A DNA stretch of 32,547 bases. It comes from Novosphingobium sp. Chol11. Its GTDB lineage: Bacteria > Pseudomonadota > Alphaproteobacteria > Sphingomonadales > Sphingomonadaceae. Positions 9,204 to 17,482 of this stretch are shown here, in pieces (within the stretch, counting starts at the first letter, position 1; each line of letters opens with the position of its first letter). The DNA is taken from contig NZ_CAMBTS010000027.1 of assembly GCF_945870625.1 (NCBI RefSeq), forward strand, positions 1-32,547, given 5' to 3'. A program made the translations under genes and the position numbers. Below the pieces are notes generated by a model. That model saw only the letters and a program-made list of their open reading frames with translations, had not been told where the DNA came from and made no database searches.

Positions 9204-9952
9204 GTGGGATAGCGCAGCCGCCAGCCCAGCATGCGCTTGGCCTTGCCATTGGCAATGCGGCGGTTCTCGGCATAGAAACCCAGCGCCATCGGCGAAAGCT
9301 GCGCCTCTTCCAGCGATTTCAAGGGCGGCGGCGCCTGCCCCAGCAGCCGCGCGGCTTCCTCGATCACCGCATTCTGGCTGCAGGGCAGATCATCGGCGAG
9401 GTTATAGACCCCCGGCGCGCCATCAAACGCCGCGATCACCCCGCCCGCGATATCGGCGACATGGACCCGGCTGAACACTTGCCCTGCCAGATCGATCCGG
9501 TTTGCCGCGCCGCTCTCCACCCGCTCAAGCGCGCTGCGGCCCGGCCCATAGATGCCGGGCAGCCGCAACACGCGCGCGCCCAGAGCCTGCCACGCCAGAT
9601 CGGCCTCGGCCCGCGCCGTGCGCCGCCCCGCGCCGACGGCTGCGCTTTCATCGACCCAAGCGCCGCCGGTGTCGCCATAGACCCCGGTGGAGGAGAGATA
9701 GCCGAGCCATGTGGCCGATTGACGGCGCAGCAGATCACCATAGGATTCCAGCACCGGATCGCCGCCATCGCGGGCCGGAGGGACCGAGGACAGCACATGG
9801 CTCGCCCCCGCCACCGCCGCCGCCACGGCGTTCGCATCGGCAAAGTTCACATCGCCCGCGCGCCCGGTGCCGCGCACCTGCCAGCCCTGCGCGCGCAAGT
9901 CTGCGGCCAGCACTTGCGCTGTATAACCCATACCGAAGATGAATAGGTTCAT
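9113..9952 (-). CDS. NAD(P)-dependent SDR-family epimerase/dehydratase-like protein
   Basis: A 279-aa extended short-chain dehydrogenase-like protein. The N-terminal Rossmann motif is shortened to FIFGMGYTAQ (residues 3-12), as in the YeeZ-like subgroup. STGVYGDTGGAWVDE follows at the active-site region, where the YxxxK lysine is not conserved. Further blocks are LRLPGIYGPGRS and VHVADIAGGV. The ATG at 9952 overlaps the M48 protease stop by four bases (ATGA). The C-terminus YPTYREGLRAL matches the family end; about 21 more residues follow, encoded antisense to the EamA gene. The exact reaction is unknown. Confidence 0.85.
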   Translation of the reverse strand: MNLFIFGMGYTAQVLAADLRAQGWQVRGTGRAGDVNFADANAVAAAVAGASHVLSSVPPARDGGDPVLESYGDLLRRQSATWLGYLSSTGVYGDTGGAWVDESAAVGAGRRTARAEADLAWQALGARVLRLPGIYGPGRSALERVESGAANRIDLAGQVFSRVHVADIAGGVIAAFDGAPGVYNLADDLPCSQNAVIEEAARLLGQAPPPLKSLEEAQLSPMALGFYAENRRIANGKAKRMLGWRLRYPTYREGLRALNATTSPMIASAAPAPASKDQR

Positions 9953-11223
9953 GGCAGCGGCAGGATCACTGTTTCGCGGGCGCCGGGAACATGATCTTTC
10001 TTCCACTGCATCGCCATCCGCACCCGCGTTCGGCCCGAAGGGTGATCAAACAGCACCGCTTCTTCGAGCGCACCGGGCGCGATCTTGCGGTAATTTGAAA
10101 GCTTCATGGCGGTCGCGGCAAAAGCATCGGGTTCGCGCGCGGCATCGAGGCCAAAGGCATCGGCTTCGCTTTCGCTTACCCGGATCACGGTGTTGAGCAG
10201 CGGAAGTGATACCAGCGAGAGCACCGCCAGCACCGCTGCGAACACCGGCATCGAGGCCGGATCGCCGATCGCCCGCACTTTCCAACGCTGCCCGCCCAGC
10301 CGGATCGCGGCCGGCACGATCATCGCGGCAATCCAGAACTGCGCGGCGAACAAGAGCGAGATGAGCAGGATCAGCCGCCAACTGTGGCCGAGCACATAAT
10401 GGCCCAGTTCATGCCCCATCACTGCCGCGACCATGGCCGGCGGCTGCTTGAGCAGGTTGTCGTTCAGCGTGACGCGGATGGTCGGGCCAAGCCCCGAGAC
10501 ATTGGCCGAAATCCGGTCCGACTGGCGCGATTCGTCCGCCACATAGATTTGATCGGCAGGCACCTGGTAAGCCTTCGCCATGGCCACGATCCGATCGCGC
10601 ACCGGCCCTTGCGGCATGGGGGTGTAAGTGTTGAACAAGGGCGCGATGAACACCGGCGAGACCAGCACCGCCAACGTAACGAGCGCGCTCACCAAGCCGC
10701 TGCCGATAAGCCACCAGCGCCTGGGCCAGCGCCGGATCACCACATACGTGAGCAGGAGAAGCGGACCGCCGATCAGGATCGTCAGAACGAAACCGATCGC
10801 CTGATCGCCCAGCCATGCGCCGAGCGACTGGTTCATCAGCCCAAAATGCTGCTCGCGCCAGAACTGCGTGTAGATCGTCCACGGCAGGGTGATGAGGGTA
10901 TTGGCCGCGAGGAACGTGATCGCGCACGCAATGATGCCCAGCCATGGCCGCCAGCCCCGCCGCTGCATGGCATCGCGCACTCCCGGCAGCACCCGCAAGC
11001 GCAGCATGAGCCAGCAGACAAACACCGAAATCACCGTGCCGAACAGCACGTTCCATTGCGAACCATCAAAATAGGCGTCCGATTTGACGCGCGCTGCCGG
11101 GCTCAGCGTGGCCAGCCACGCCTGCGTCGCATGCTCAACATCGAACCCTGCGGCGCTGGCGCCCAGCGGCGCGGCGGCAAGTGCGAGCGAGGCAAGCATC
11201 GAAATCCGCCTGATCAGCGCCAT
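9949..11223 (-). CDS. M48 family metalloprotease, Ste24/CAAX-protease type
   Basis: A 424-aa integral-membrane zinc protease. A signal-like first helix (about 7-25) is followed by further hydrophobic segments near 60-75, 95-115, 143-165, 175-195, 285-305 and 325-345. The zinc motif HELGH is at 271-275, with the third ligand in ESEADAFG at about 351. The N-terminal block QWNVLFGTVISVFVCWLMLRLR and the loop NTYTPMPQGPVRDRI match the Ste24-like CAAX-protease subfamily better than HtpX. Bacterial members are thought to act in membrane-protein quality control. AGGAA precedes the ATG at 11223. It is coupled to the SDR gene by an ATGA overlap. Confidence 0.9.
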   Translation of the reverse strand: MALIRRISMLASLALAAAPLGASAAGFDVEHATQAWLATLSPAARVKSDAYFDGSQWNVLFGTVISVFVCWLMLRLRVLPGVRDAMQRRGWRPWLGIIACAITFLAANTLITLPWTIYTQFWREQHFGLMNQSLGAWLGDQAIGFVLTILIGGPLLLLTYVVIRRWPRRWWLIGSGLVSALVTLAVLVSPVFIAPLFNTYTPMPQGPVRDRIVAMAKAYQVPADQIYVADESRQSDRISANVSGLGPTIRVTLNDNLLKQPPAMVAAVMGHELGHYVLGHSWRLILLISLLFAAQFWIAAMIVPAAIRLGGQRWKVRAIGDPASMPVFAAVLAVLSLVSLPLLNTVIRVSESEADAFGLDAAREPDAFAATAMKLSNYRKIAPGALEEAVLFDHPSGRTRVRMAMQWKKDHVPGARETVILPLP

Positions 11224-11315
11224 GAATCCATTCCTGCCGTGCCTTGTTAATGGGTGAGGGCGGGCAGGCCCGGCGTCAAGTGATCTTAACATATCGGGCC
11301 GGATGAAGTTTGCGG

Positions 11316-11344
11316 TTGGCCGGTTCCCGCAGCGCGCCTACATT
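11316..11344 (+). promoter_or_regulatory. Promoter of pepN, leaderless arrangement
   Basis: TTGGCC (11316-11321), a 17-nt spacer and TACATT (11339-11344) end exactly 6 nt before the ATG at 11351. There is no purine-rich ribosome-binding site between them. The transcription start would fall at or next to the start codon. Confidence 0.45.
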
Positions 11345-11350
11345 GGCGCT

Positions 11351-13972
11351 ATGAACGATCTTTCCCGTCCGCCCGCCCTTCCCGCCGCTCCTGCGCTCGT
11401 GCGGCGACTGGATTACCAGCCGCCCGAATGGCTGGTGAGCGATATTGCGCTCGATTTTGCGCTGTCACTCACGGCCGCGCGGGTTCGCAGCGAATTGACC
11501 GTGATGCGCAACCCGCTGGCCCAGCCGAACCCCGCCATCCGCCTGAACGGCGATGGCATCACCGCGGCCAGCGTGCTGGTGGACGGCGAGGTGCGCCACG
11601 ACTGGCGGATGGACGGCAATGATCTGCTGATCGATCTGGCAGGCGAGCACTATGTCATCGCCATCGAAACCGTGCTCGACCCTTCCGCCAACACCCAGCT
11701 TTCCGGGCTTTATGCGTCGGGCGGGATGCTGTGCACGCAATGCGAGGCCGAAGGTTTCCGGCGCATCACCTTCTTTCCCGACCGGCCCGATGTTCTGAGC
11801 CGCTACAAAGTGCGGATGAGCGGCGACAAGGCCGCGTTTCCGGTGCTGCTGTCCAACGGAAATCCGGTGGCGCAGGGGGACGGCGAAAACGGCACACATT
11901 GGGCCGAGTGGCACGATCCTTGGCCCAAGCCATCGTATCTCTTCGCGTTGGTGGCAGGCGATCTGGTCGCAACGCGCGACAGCTTCACCACCCGCTCGGG
12001 CCGCAAGGTTGACTTGGGCATCTATGTGCGCGCCGGGGACGAAGGCCGCACCGACCACGCCATGCGCTCGCTCATCGCCTCGATGCAATGGGACGAGGAA
12101 GTCTATGGGCGCGAATACGACCTCGACTTGTTCAACATTGTCGCGGTCGCCGATTTCAATGCCGGGGCGATGGAGAACAAGGGCCTCAACGTGTTCAACA
12201 CGCGCTACATCCTGGCGGATCCCGAAACAGCGACCGACGGCGATTACGATGCAATCGAGGGCGTGGTCGCGCACGAATATTTCCACAACTGGTCGGGCAA
12301 CCGCGTGACCTGTCGCGACTGGTTTCAGCTCAGCCTCAAGGAAGGCTTCACCGTGCTGCGCGATCAGCAGTTCAGCGCGGATCGCGGATCGGCCCCGGTC
12401 AAGCGGATCGAGGATGTGCGGATCTTGCGCGCAGCACAGTTCCCCGAGGATTCCGGCCCGCTGGCGCACCCGATCCGCCCCGACGTCTATCAGGAAATCA
12501 GCAATTTCTACACCGCCACGGTCTATAACAAAGGGGCCGAGGTGATCCGCATGATCACGGTGATGACCGGTGCCGAGCGCTTTCGCCAGGGCACCGATGT
12601 CTATTTCGACCGGCACGACGGCGAGGCGGCGACATGCGAGGATTTTGTCTGCGCGATCGAAGACGGCGCGCAGATCGATCTCAGCCAGTTTCGCCGCTGG
12701 TACGAACAGGCGGGCACCCCGCGCGTCGAAGTGAGCATGGCGCATGCCGATGGCAGCGTGACGCTGACGTTGAAGCAGAGCATCCCCGCCACCCCGGGGC
12801 AAGACCACAAGCAGCCGATGGTCATCCCGCTGCGCACCGCGTTGTTTGACCGCGACACTGCGGCGCATGGCCGCGAACACCTGCTGATGCTGACCAAGCC
12901 CGAGCAGACGTTCACGTTCAGCGGTTTTGACCAGCGCCCGGTGCTGTCGATCAATCGCGGCTTTTCCGCGCCGGTGGCGCTGATCCATCCGGCGAGCGAT
13001 GCCGATCTGGTGTTTCTGGCCGCGCACGACGATGATCCCTTCGCGCGCTATGAAGCGATGCAGCAGCTGGTGGTGCAGCATCTCGTGGCGGCGGTGAACG
13101 GCACGCTTGCCGAGCATGACCGCGCGGCGGGCCGGGCGGCCATCGGCGCGGCGTTTGCCGCCGTGCTGGCGGATCAGGCGCTCGACGATCTGATGCGCGG
13201 CGAATTGCTGATCCTGCCCGGCGAGACGTATCTGGCCGAACAGATCGAGCAGGTCGATCCGGTGCAGGTCCGCGCCGAACGCGAGGAATTAAAGCGCTGG
13301 CTGGGCGAGACGCTGATTGCCGAATGGCGGGCGCTGCATGATCGCTGCTGCGCGGTGCCCTATAGCCTCGATGCCGACGCGCGCGGCGCGCGCAAGCTGA
13401 AAACGCAAGGCTTGGTCTATCTCACCCTTGCCGACCCCGGCGACACGGCGCGGCGGGCGCGGGCGCAATACGATACCGCCAGCAACATGACTGACCGGCA
13501 AGGCGCGCTGATGGTGCTGGCCGGGCTCGATTGCGCGGATCGCGAGGAGGTCCTCGCCGATTTCCACGCGCGGTTTGCAGGCAACCAGCTGGTGATCGAC
13601 AAGTGGTTTTCGATCCAGGCCAGCTCATTTCATCCAGAAGCGCTGGAGCATGTCAAAGCGCTGGCAAGCCATGCCGATTTCACCATGGCCAATCCCAACC
13701 GGGTGCGCGCGCTCTATATGGCCTTTGCCGGAAACCCCGGCGCGTTTCATGCCGCGAACGGCGAGGGCTACCGGATGATCGCCGATCTGATCATCGCGCT
13801 CGATCCGATCAACGCCAATGTCGCCGCGCGCTTCGTTACGCCGCTCGGCCGCTGGCGCAAGCTGGAGCCAGTGCGCGCCGCGCTGATGCGCGCCGAACTG
13901 GAACGGATCGCTGCCATCCCAGCCCTCTCGCGCGATGTCCGCGAGCAGGTTACGCGCAGCCTCGAAGGATGA
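11351..13972 (+). CDS. pepN: Aminopeptidase N (M1 family)
   Basis: An 873-aa zinc aminopeptidase that removes N-terminal residues from peptides in the cytoplasm. The exopeptidase motif GAMEN is at about 272-276. The zinc site HEYFH is at 308-312, with the third ligand Glu at about 331 in LKEGFTV. The N-terminal block RLDYQPPEWLVSDIALDF and the length match the proteobacterial PepN (E. coli type, about 870 aa) rather than eukaryotic M1 enzymes. The start is set at 11351. An ATG 48 nt upstream is in frame, but a promoter-like element lies between the two. The stop overlaps the start of the next gene. Confidence 0.96.
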   Translation: MNDLSRPPALPAAPALVRRLDYQPPEWLVSDIALDFALSLTAARVRSELTVMRNPLAQPNPAIRLNGDGITAASVLVDGEVRHDWRMDGNDLLIDLAGEHYVIAIETVLDPSANTQLSGLYASGGMLCTQCEAEGFRRITFFPDRPDVLSRYKVRMSGDKAAFPVLLSNGNPVAQGDGENGTHWAEWHDPWPKPSYLFALVAGDLVATRDSFTTRSGRKVDLGIYVRAGDEGRTDHAMRSLIASMQWDEEVYGREYDLDLFNIVAVADFNAGAMENKGLNVFNTRYILADPETATDGDYDAIEGVVAHEYFHNWSGNRVTCRDWFQLSLKEGFTVLRDQQFSADRGSAPVKRIEDVRILRAAQFPEDSGPLAHPIRPDVYQEISNFYTATVYNKGAEVIRMITVMTGAERFRQGTDVYFDRHDGEAATCEDFVCAIEDGAQIDLSQFRRWYEQAGTPRVEVSMAHADGSVTLTLKQSIPATPGQDHKQPMVIPLRTALFDRDTAAHGREHLLMLTKPEQTFTFSGFDQRPVLSINRGFSAPVALIHPASDADLVFLAAHDDDPFARYEAMQQLVVQHLVAAVNGTLAEHDRAAGRAAIGAAFAAVLADQALDDLMRGELLILPGETYLAEQIEQVDPVQVRAEREELKRWLGETLIAEWRALHDRCCAVPYSLDADARGARKLKTQGLVYLTLADPGDTARRARAQYDTASNMTDRQGALMVLAGLDCADREEVLADFHARFAGNQLVIDKWFSIQASSFHPEALEHVKALASHADFTMANPNRVRALYMAFAGNPGAFHAANGEGYRMIADLIIALDPINANVAARFVTPLGRWRKLEPVRAALMRAELERIAAIPALSRDVREQVTRSLEG

Positions 13973-14739
13973 TGGACGCGCCGGAAGCCTTGCGCCATCC
14001 GGCGCTTGCCGGGGCGGCGCATGGCTTTCTGGGCCGGAAGGGCGGGGTCAGCAAGGGGCTGCTGGCCGGGCTCAATGTGAGCTACGCCGACGATGATCCG
14101 GCGCTGACCAGCGAGAACCGGGCCCGCGCGGTGGCGGCGGTGCTGCCGGGGGCCGCCTTGCAGACCTGCTACCAGATCCATTCGGCAGATGTCGTCACCG
14201 TGACCACGCCATGGGCCGATGCCGACCGCCCGCGCGGCGATGCGCTGGTGACGGACCGGCCCGGCATCGTGCTGGGCGTGCTGATCGCCGATTGTGCGCC
14301 GGTGCTGTTCCACGATGCCACAGCCGGGGTGATTGGCGCGGCCCATGCCGGATGGAAGGGCGCCTTCACCGGCGTGACGGACAGCACGGTGGAAGCGATG
14401 GAGGCGCTCGGCGCGCGGCGCGAGCACATCGCGGCTGTGGTCGGCCCGTGCATCGCGCAGAAAAGCTATGAAGTGGACGCAGCCTTCGAAGCCCGGTTCC
14501 TCGAACAGTCGGCTGAAAACGCGCGCTTCTTCAAGGCGGGCCGCGCTGGCCACGCGTGGTTCGATCTCGAAGGTTACACCGCCGCGCGGCTGCGTGATGC
14601 CGGTGTTGGCCAGATCGCGATGTTGGGTGAGGACACTTATGCGCAGGAAGCCCGCTTTTATTCCTTCCGCCGCGCCACCCACCGCGCCGAACCGGGATAT
14701 GGGCGGCAGATTGCGCTGATCGGATTGGCCGCCCGCTGA
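13969..14739 (+). CDS. pgeF: Peptidoglycan editing factor / polyphenol oxidase family (YfiH-type)
   Basis: A 256-aa protein of the multicopper polyphenol oxidoreductase (laccase) domain family. The metal or active-site residues seen are QIHSADVV (His71), ADCAPVLF (Cys109) and AAHAGWKG (His126), followed by VGPCIAQKSYEV. E. coli PgeF removes misincorporated amino acids from peptidoglycan precursors, and other members show purine-nucleoside or laccase activity. The start is either the ATG at 13969 or the one at 13972 (ATGATG). Both overlap the pepN stop, so translation is coupled. GST follows after 5 nt. Confidence 0.93.
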   Translation: MMDAPEALRHPALAGAAHGFLGRKGGVSKGLLAGLNVSYADDDPALTSENRARAVAAVLPGAALQTCYQIHSADVVTVTTPWADADRPRGDALVTDRPGIVLGVLIADCAPVLFHDATAGVIGAAHAGWKGAFTGVTDSTVEAMEALGARREHIAAVVGPCIAQKSYEVDAAFEARFLEQSAENARFFKAGRAGHAWFDLEGYTAARLRDAGVGQIAMLGEDTYAQEARFYSFRRATHRAEPGYGRQIALIGLAAR

Positions 14740-14744
14740 CCGCC

Positions 14745-15383
14745 ATGGCCGATCCGGTGCTCTACAGTTTCCGCCGCTGCCCCTATGCCATGCGCGCAAG
14801 GCTGGCCTTGGCGATCAGCCAGACGGCGTGCGAGCTGCGCGAGGTGAAGCTGGCGGCCAAGCCTGCCGCGATGCTCGCCGCCTCGCCCAAGGGCACGGTT
14901 CCGGTGCTTGTGTTGCCGGACGGCGCGGTGATCGAAGAAAGCCTCGATGTGATGCGCTGGGCGCTGGCCCGAGATGATCCCGAAGGCTGGCTGGCGCGCG
15001 ATGACGCAGCCTTGATCGCTGCGAACGACGGCCCGTTCAAGCACGACCTCGACCGGTTCAAATATCCCGGCAGGCACGGCACCGACCCGCTGGTTCATCG
15101 CCGCAGCGGCGCGGAATTCCTCCATGCGCTGGAAGGCCGCCTGTCCGCCTCGGGGATGCTGTGCGGGCCAGAGCGGGGCCTTGCCGACGCCGCGATCATG
15201 CCGTTCGTGCGCCAGTTTGCCGCGACCGACCCGGCATGGTTCGACAGCGAGCCGCTGCCCCGCCTCAAAGTCTGGCTGGCGGGTTTCATGGGGTCCAGCC
15301 TGTTCGCAGCGGTCATGATCCGCGTTGCGCCGTGGTCCGCAGGCGATCCGCCGCTGGCCTTTCCGGGGCCGCAAACCGCCTAA
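14745..15383 (+). CDS. Glutathione S-transferase family protein
   Basis: A 212-aa soluble protein. The N-terminal thioredoxin-like GST domain starts VLYSFRRCPYAMRARLAL, with the possible catalytic CPYA at 13-16. It has the cis-proline region GTVPVLVLPDG and the ESLDVMRW segment that normally follows in glutathione-binding GSTs. The rest is a helical C-terminal domain with RRSGAEFLHALEGRL and LADAAIMPFVRQF. The CPYx motif recalls omega- or Grx2-like GSTs, which do thiol-transfer chemistry. The start lies 5 nt after pgeF. Its stop overlaps the minus-strand HAD gene by four bases, tail to tail. Confidence 0.87.
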   Translation: MADPVLYSFRRCPYAMRARLALAISQTACELREVKLAAKPAAMLAASPKGTVPVLVLPDGAVIEESLDVMRWALARDDPEGWLARDDAALIAANDGPFKHDLDRFKYPGRHGTDPLVHRRSGAEFLHALEGRLSASGMLCGPERGLADAAIMPFVRQFAATDPAWFDSEPLPRLKVWLAGFMGSSLFAAVMIRVAPWSAGDPPLAFPGPQTA

Positions 15384-16000
15384 AGCAATCCCAACCCGGC
15401 CATCTGCGCCTCCAGCGCGTTTGCATCGCCGGCAAAATGATGCACCTGCCAACCCAGCGCGCGCGCGGTAGCCACATTGGGGGCACTGTCATCGATGAAC
15501 AGCATGTTCGCCGGCGCGCGCCCAAAGCGCCGCGCCGCCAGATCGAAGATCGCCTCGCCCGGTTTTACCAGCCGCTCTACCCCGGATATGACAATATCCT
15601 GCAAGTGATCGAGGATCGGAAAGGTGGGGCGGAACAGGTTCCACGCATCCACCCCGAAATTGGTGATGGCAAATTGCGGTACCCCGCGCGCCGCCAGCCG
15701 CTCGATCAGACCGTGCGTGCCCGCCACCGGGCCGGGCAGGCTTTCCAGCCAATTGGTTTCATAAAGCGCGATGAGATCGGCATAGCGGGGAAATTCGGCC
15801 TGCCGCGCGGCGACCATCTCGGCATGCGAGATGCCGGCATCGTGCTGCGCATGCCATGCCTCGGAAACCACTTCGCTGACGAACCAGGCCCGTTCGGCTG
15901 CATCGGGAATGGCATCGCGATAAATCCGCGCCAGATCCCATTGGACCAGCACCCGTCCGATATCCCAGACGACCGTGTCGACCTTGTGCGCTTCGCCCAT
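15380..16000 (-). CDS. HAD-superfamily hydrolase (YihX-like subfamily IA)
   Basis: A 206-aa haloacid dehalogenase-like phosphatase. Motif I is VVWDIGRVLVQWD, with the nucleophile Asp in WDIG; the usual second Asp is Gly, as in the FDLGNVL form of YihX-type enzymes. Motif II is AITNFG, motif III lies at the lysine in RLVKPGEAIFDLAARR, and motif IV is LFIDDSAPNV. An all-helical cap follows motif I. The best start is the ATG at 16000; a further eight codons upstream are open. YihX is a glucose-1-phosphatase, but the substrate here is not shown by the sequence. It sits downstream of rpmJ, separated by a strong hairpin. Confidence 0.88.
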   Translation of the reverse strand: MGEAHKVDTVVWDIGRVLVQWDLARIYRDAIPDAAERAWFVSEVVSEAWHAQHDAGISHAEMVAARQAEFPRYADLIALYETNWLESLPGPVAGTHGLIERLAARGVPQFAITNFGVDAWNLFRPTFPILDHLQDIVISGVERLVKPGEAIFDLAARRFGRAPANMLFIDDSAPNVATARALGWQVHHFAGDANALEAQMAGLGLL

Positions 16001-16095
16001 CGTGGCTGATCCCGCAAACAACAAGGCCCCCGGTTTGGCGGTGGCCCAATACCATTACGGCAAGTGCAGCATGGGGTGCGCTTTGCATCCCGGTA

Positions 16096-16131
16096 TCCGG
16101 TGCAGCCCCGCCGTCGCGAGACTGCACCGGA
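16096..16131 (-). terminator. 10-bp perfect hairpin between rpmJ and the HAD gene
   Basis: TCCGGTGCAG (16096-16105) pairs perfectly with CTGCACCGGA (16122-16131) around a 16-nt loop. It lies 13 nt after the rpmJ stop, in the direction of rpmJ transcription. No U-run follows, so it may be a 3'-end-stabilising or attenuating structure rather than a classical intrinsic terminator. Confidence 0.45.
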
Positions 16132-16143
16132 ACTGCGCAAAAC

Positions 16144-16269
16144 TTAGCCCTGGCGCGCCTTGAAGCGGCGGTTGGTCTTGTTGATCACATAGGTGCGGCC
16201 GCGGCGGCGGATCACGCGGTTGTCGCGGTGGCGATCCTTGAGCGACTTCAGGCTGTTGCGAATTTTCAT
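16144..16269 (-). CDS. rpmJ: 50S ribosomal protein bL36, cysteine-free form
   Basis: A 41-aa protein of the large ribosomal subunit. It starts [20 protein letters not shown] and continues [21 protein letters not shown], the standard alphaproteobacterial L36 sequence. The CxxC...CxxxxH zinc ribbon of the E. coli-type protein is absent, so this is the zinc-independent form. GAGGGA lies about 8 nt before the ATG. It has its own promoter-like sequence overlapping the galE stop. Confidence 0.96.
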   Translation of the reverse strand: MKIRNSLKSLKDRHRDNRVIRRRGRTYVINKTNRRFKARQG

Positions 16270-16317
16270 GGCGAATCCCTCAGCCCGAACGTGACCGGGC
16301 GCAAAATTGAAGGTGGG

Positions 16318-16346
16318 CGGTTACTGGCGCATGGCCCCCAAGTCAA
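16318..16346 (-). promoter_or_regulatory. Promoter of rpmJ
   Basis: On the minus strand, TTGACT (16346-16341), a 17-nt spacer and TAACCG (16323-16318) lie 48 nt before the rpmJ ATG. The -35 overlaps the galE stop codon, so rpmJ can be expressed separately from galE. Confidence 0.45.
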
Positions 16347-17341
16347 CCTTCGCCGCGAATCTCGGTCAGTTTGCGTTCCCACGCCAGCGCATGTTCGACA
16401 ATCGTTTCGAGATCGGCATAGCGCGGCACCCACGGCAGGGTCGCCTTGATCCGCTGATTGTCCGAAATCAGCGAATCGGGATCGCCCGGGCGCCGTCCTT
16501 GCAGCTCGCGCGTGATCGTGCGGTTGGTCACGCGGTCGACCGCATCGAGCACTTCGAGCACCGAAAAACCGCGCCCATAGCCGCAGTTCATCGTCATCGA
16601 GCGCTCTGGCTGGGCGATCAGCGCTTCCAGCGCCAGAACATGCGCGGCGGCCAGATCCGACACATGGATATAATCGCGCACCCCGGTGCCATCCGGCGTA
16701 TCATAATCGGTGCCGAACACGCCGACATGGCTGCGTTTGCCAAGTGCGGCTTCGACGGCCACCTTGATCAGATGGGTCGCCCCTGCGGTCGATTGCCCGG
16801 TGCGCGCCTGCGGATCGGCCCCGGCAACGTTGAAATAACGCAGCGCGCAATAGTTCAGCGCATGCGCCGTGGCGGTATCGGCCAGCATGAATTCGGTCAT
16901 CAGCTTCGACATGCCATAAGGATTGATCGGCAGCTTCGGGCTGTCTTCGGTCACGGGCGAAACCTCGGGCACACCATAAGTCGCCGCTGTCGACGAGAAG
17001 ATGAAATGCGGCACCCCGGCCGCCACCGCAGCGGCGATGAGCGCGCGGCTTTTGGCAGTGTTGTTGTGATAATACTTGAGCGGATTTTCGACCGAATCGG
17101 GCACGATGATCGAGCCGGCAAAATGCATCACGGCCCGCGTGCCCTGCTCGGCGAAAATACGCGCCAGCAGCGCGCCGTCTTCGATATCGCCTTCATAGAG
17201 CGGCACACCATCGGGAATGGCGAAGCGGAAACCGGTGGTGAGATTATCGATCACCGCGACCGGCCAGCCTGCATCCTTGAGCGCCAGCACCGCGTGGCTG
17301 CCAATATAACCAGCACCGCCGGTAACGAGAACGGGAACCAT
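16343..17341 (-). CDS. galE: UDP-glucose 4-epimerase
   Basis: NAD-dependent extended SDR that interconverts UDP-glucose and UDP-galactose for polysaccharide and LPS sugar supply. The protein is 332 aa from the ATG at 17341. The NAD motif GGAGYIGS is at 8-15. The catalytic Ser/Thr region is SSTAATYG (116-123), and YxxxK is at 142-146 (YGMSK). The family blocks RYFNVAGADP and VRDYIHVSDLA are present. GAGG lies 9 nt before this ATG; in-frame starts upstream are badly spaced from it. It diverges from the DUF4136 gene pair. Confidence 0.96.
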   Translation of the reverse strand: MVPVLVTGGAGYIGSHAVLALKDAGWPVAVIDNLTTGFRFAIPDGVPLYEGDIEDGALLARIFAEQGTRAVMHFAGSIIVPDSVENPLKYYHNNTAKSRALIAAAVAAGVPHFIFSSTAATYGVPEVSPVTEDSPKLPINPYGMSKLMTEFMLADTATAHALNYCALRYFNVAGADPQARTGQSTAGATHLIKVAVEAALGKRSHVGVFGTDYDTPDGTGVRDYIHVSDLAAAHVLALEALIAQPERSMTMNCGYGRGFSVLEVLDAVDRVTNRTITRELQGRRPGDPDSLISDNQRIKATLPWVPRYADLETIVEHALAWERKLTEIRGEG

Positions 17342-17482
17342 GCGAATCATCCTCAAGTTTGCGACGTGGCGCCGCTCTATCAGTCATCGAGCATGAAGGA
17401 ATCCCCAACGAAGCGGGCATTCATCGCGGTGACAGTAACGCGCGCCTAGGCTGCGCCGAACAAGTTGCCCGAAAGGCGCGCC

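Noticed and set aside
11465..13117. Minus-strand frame of 550 codons inside pepN
   Set aside because: Antisense of a full-length PepN with intact GAMEN and HEYFH motifs.
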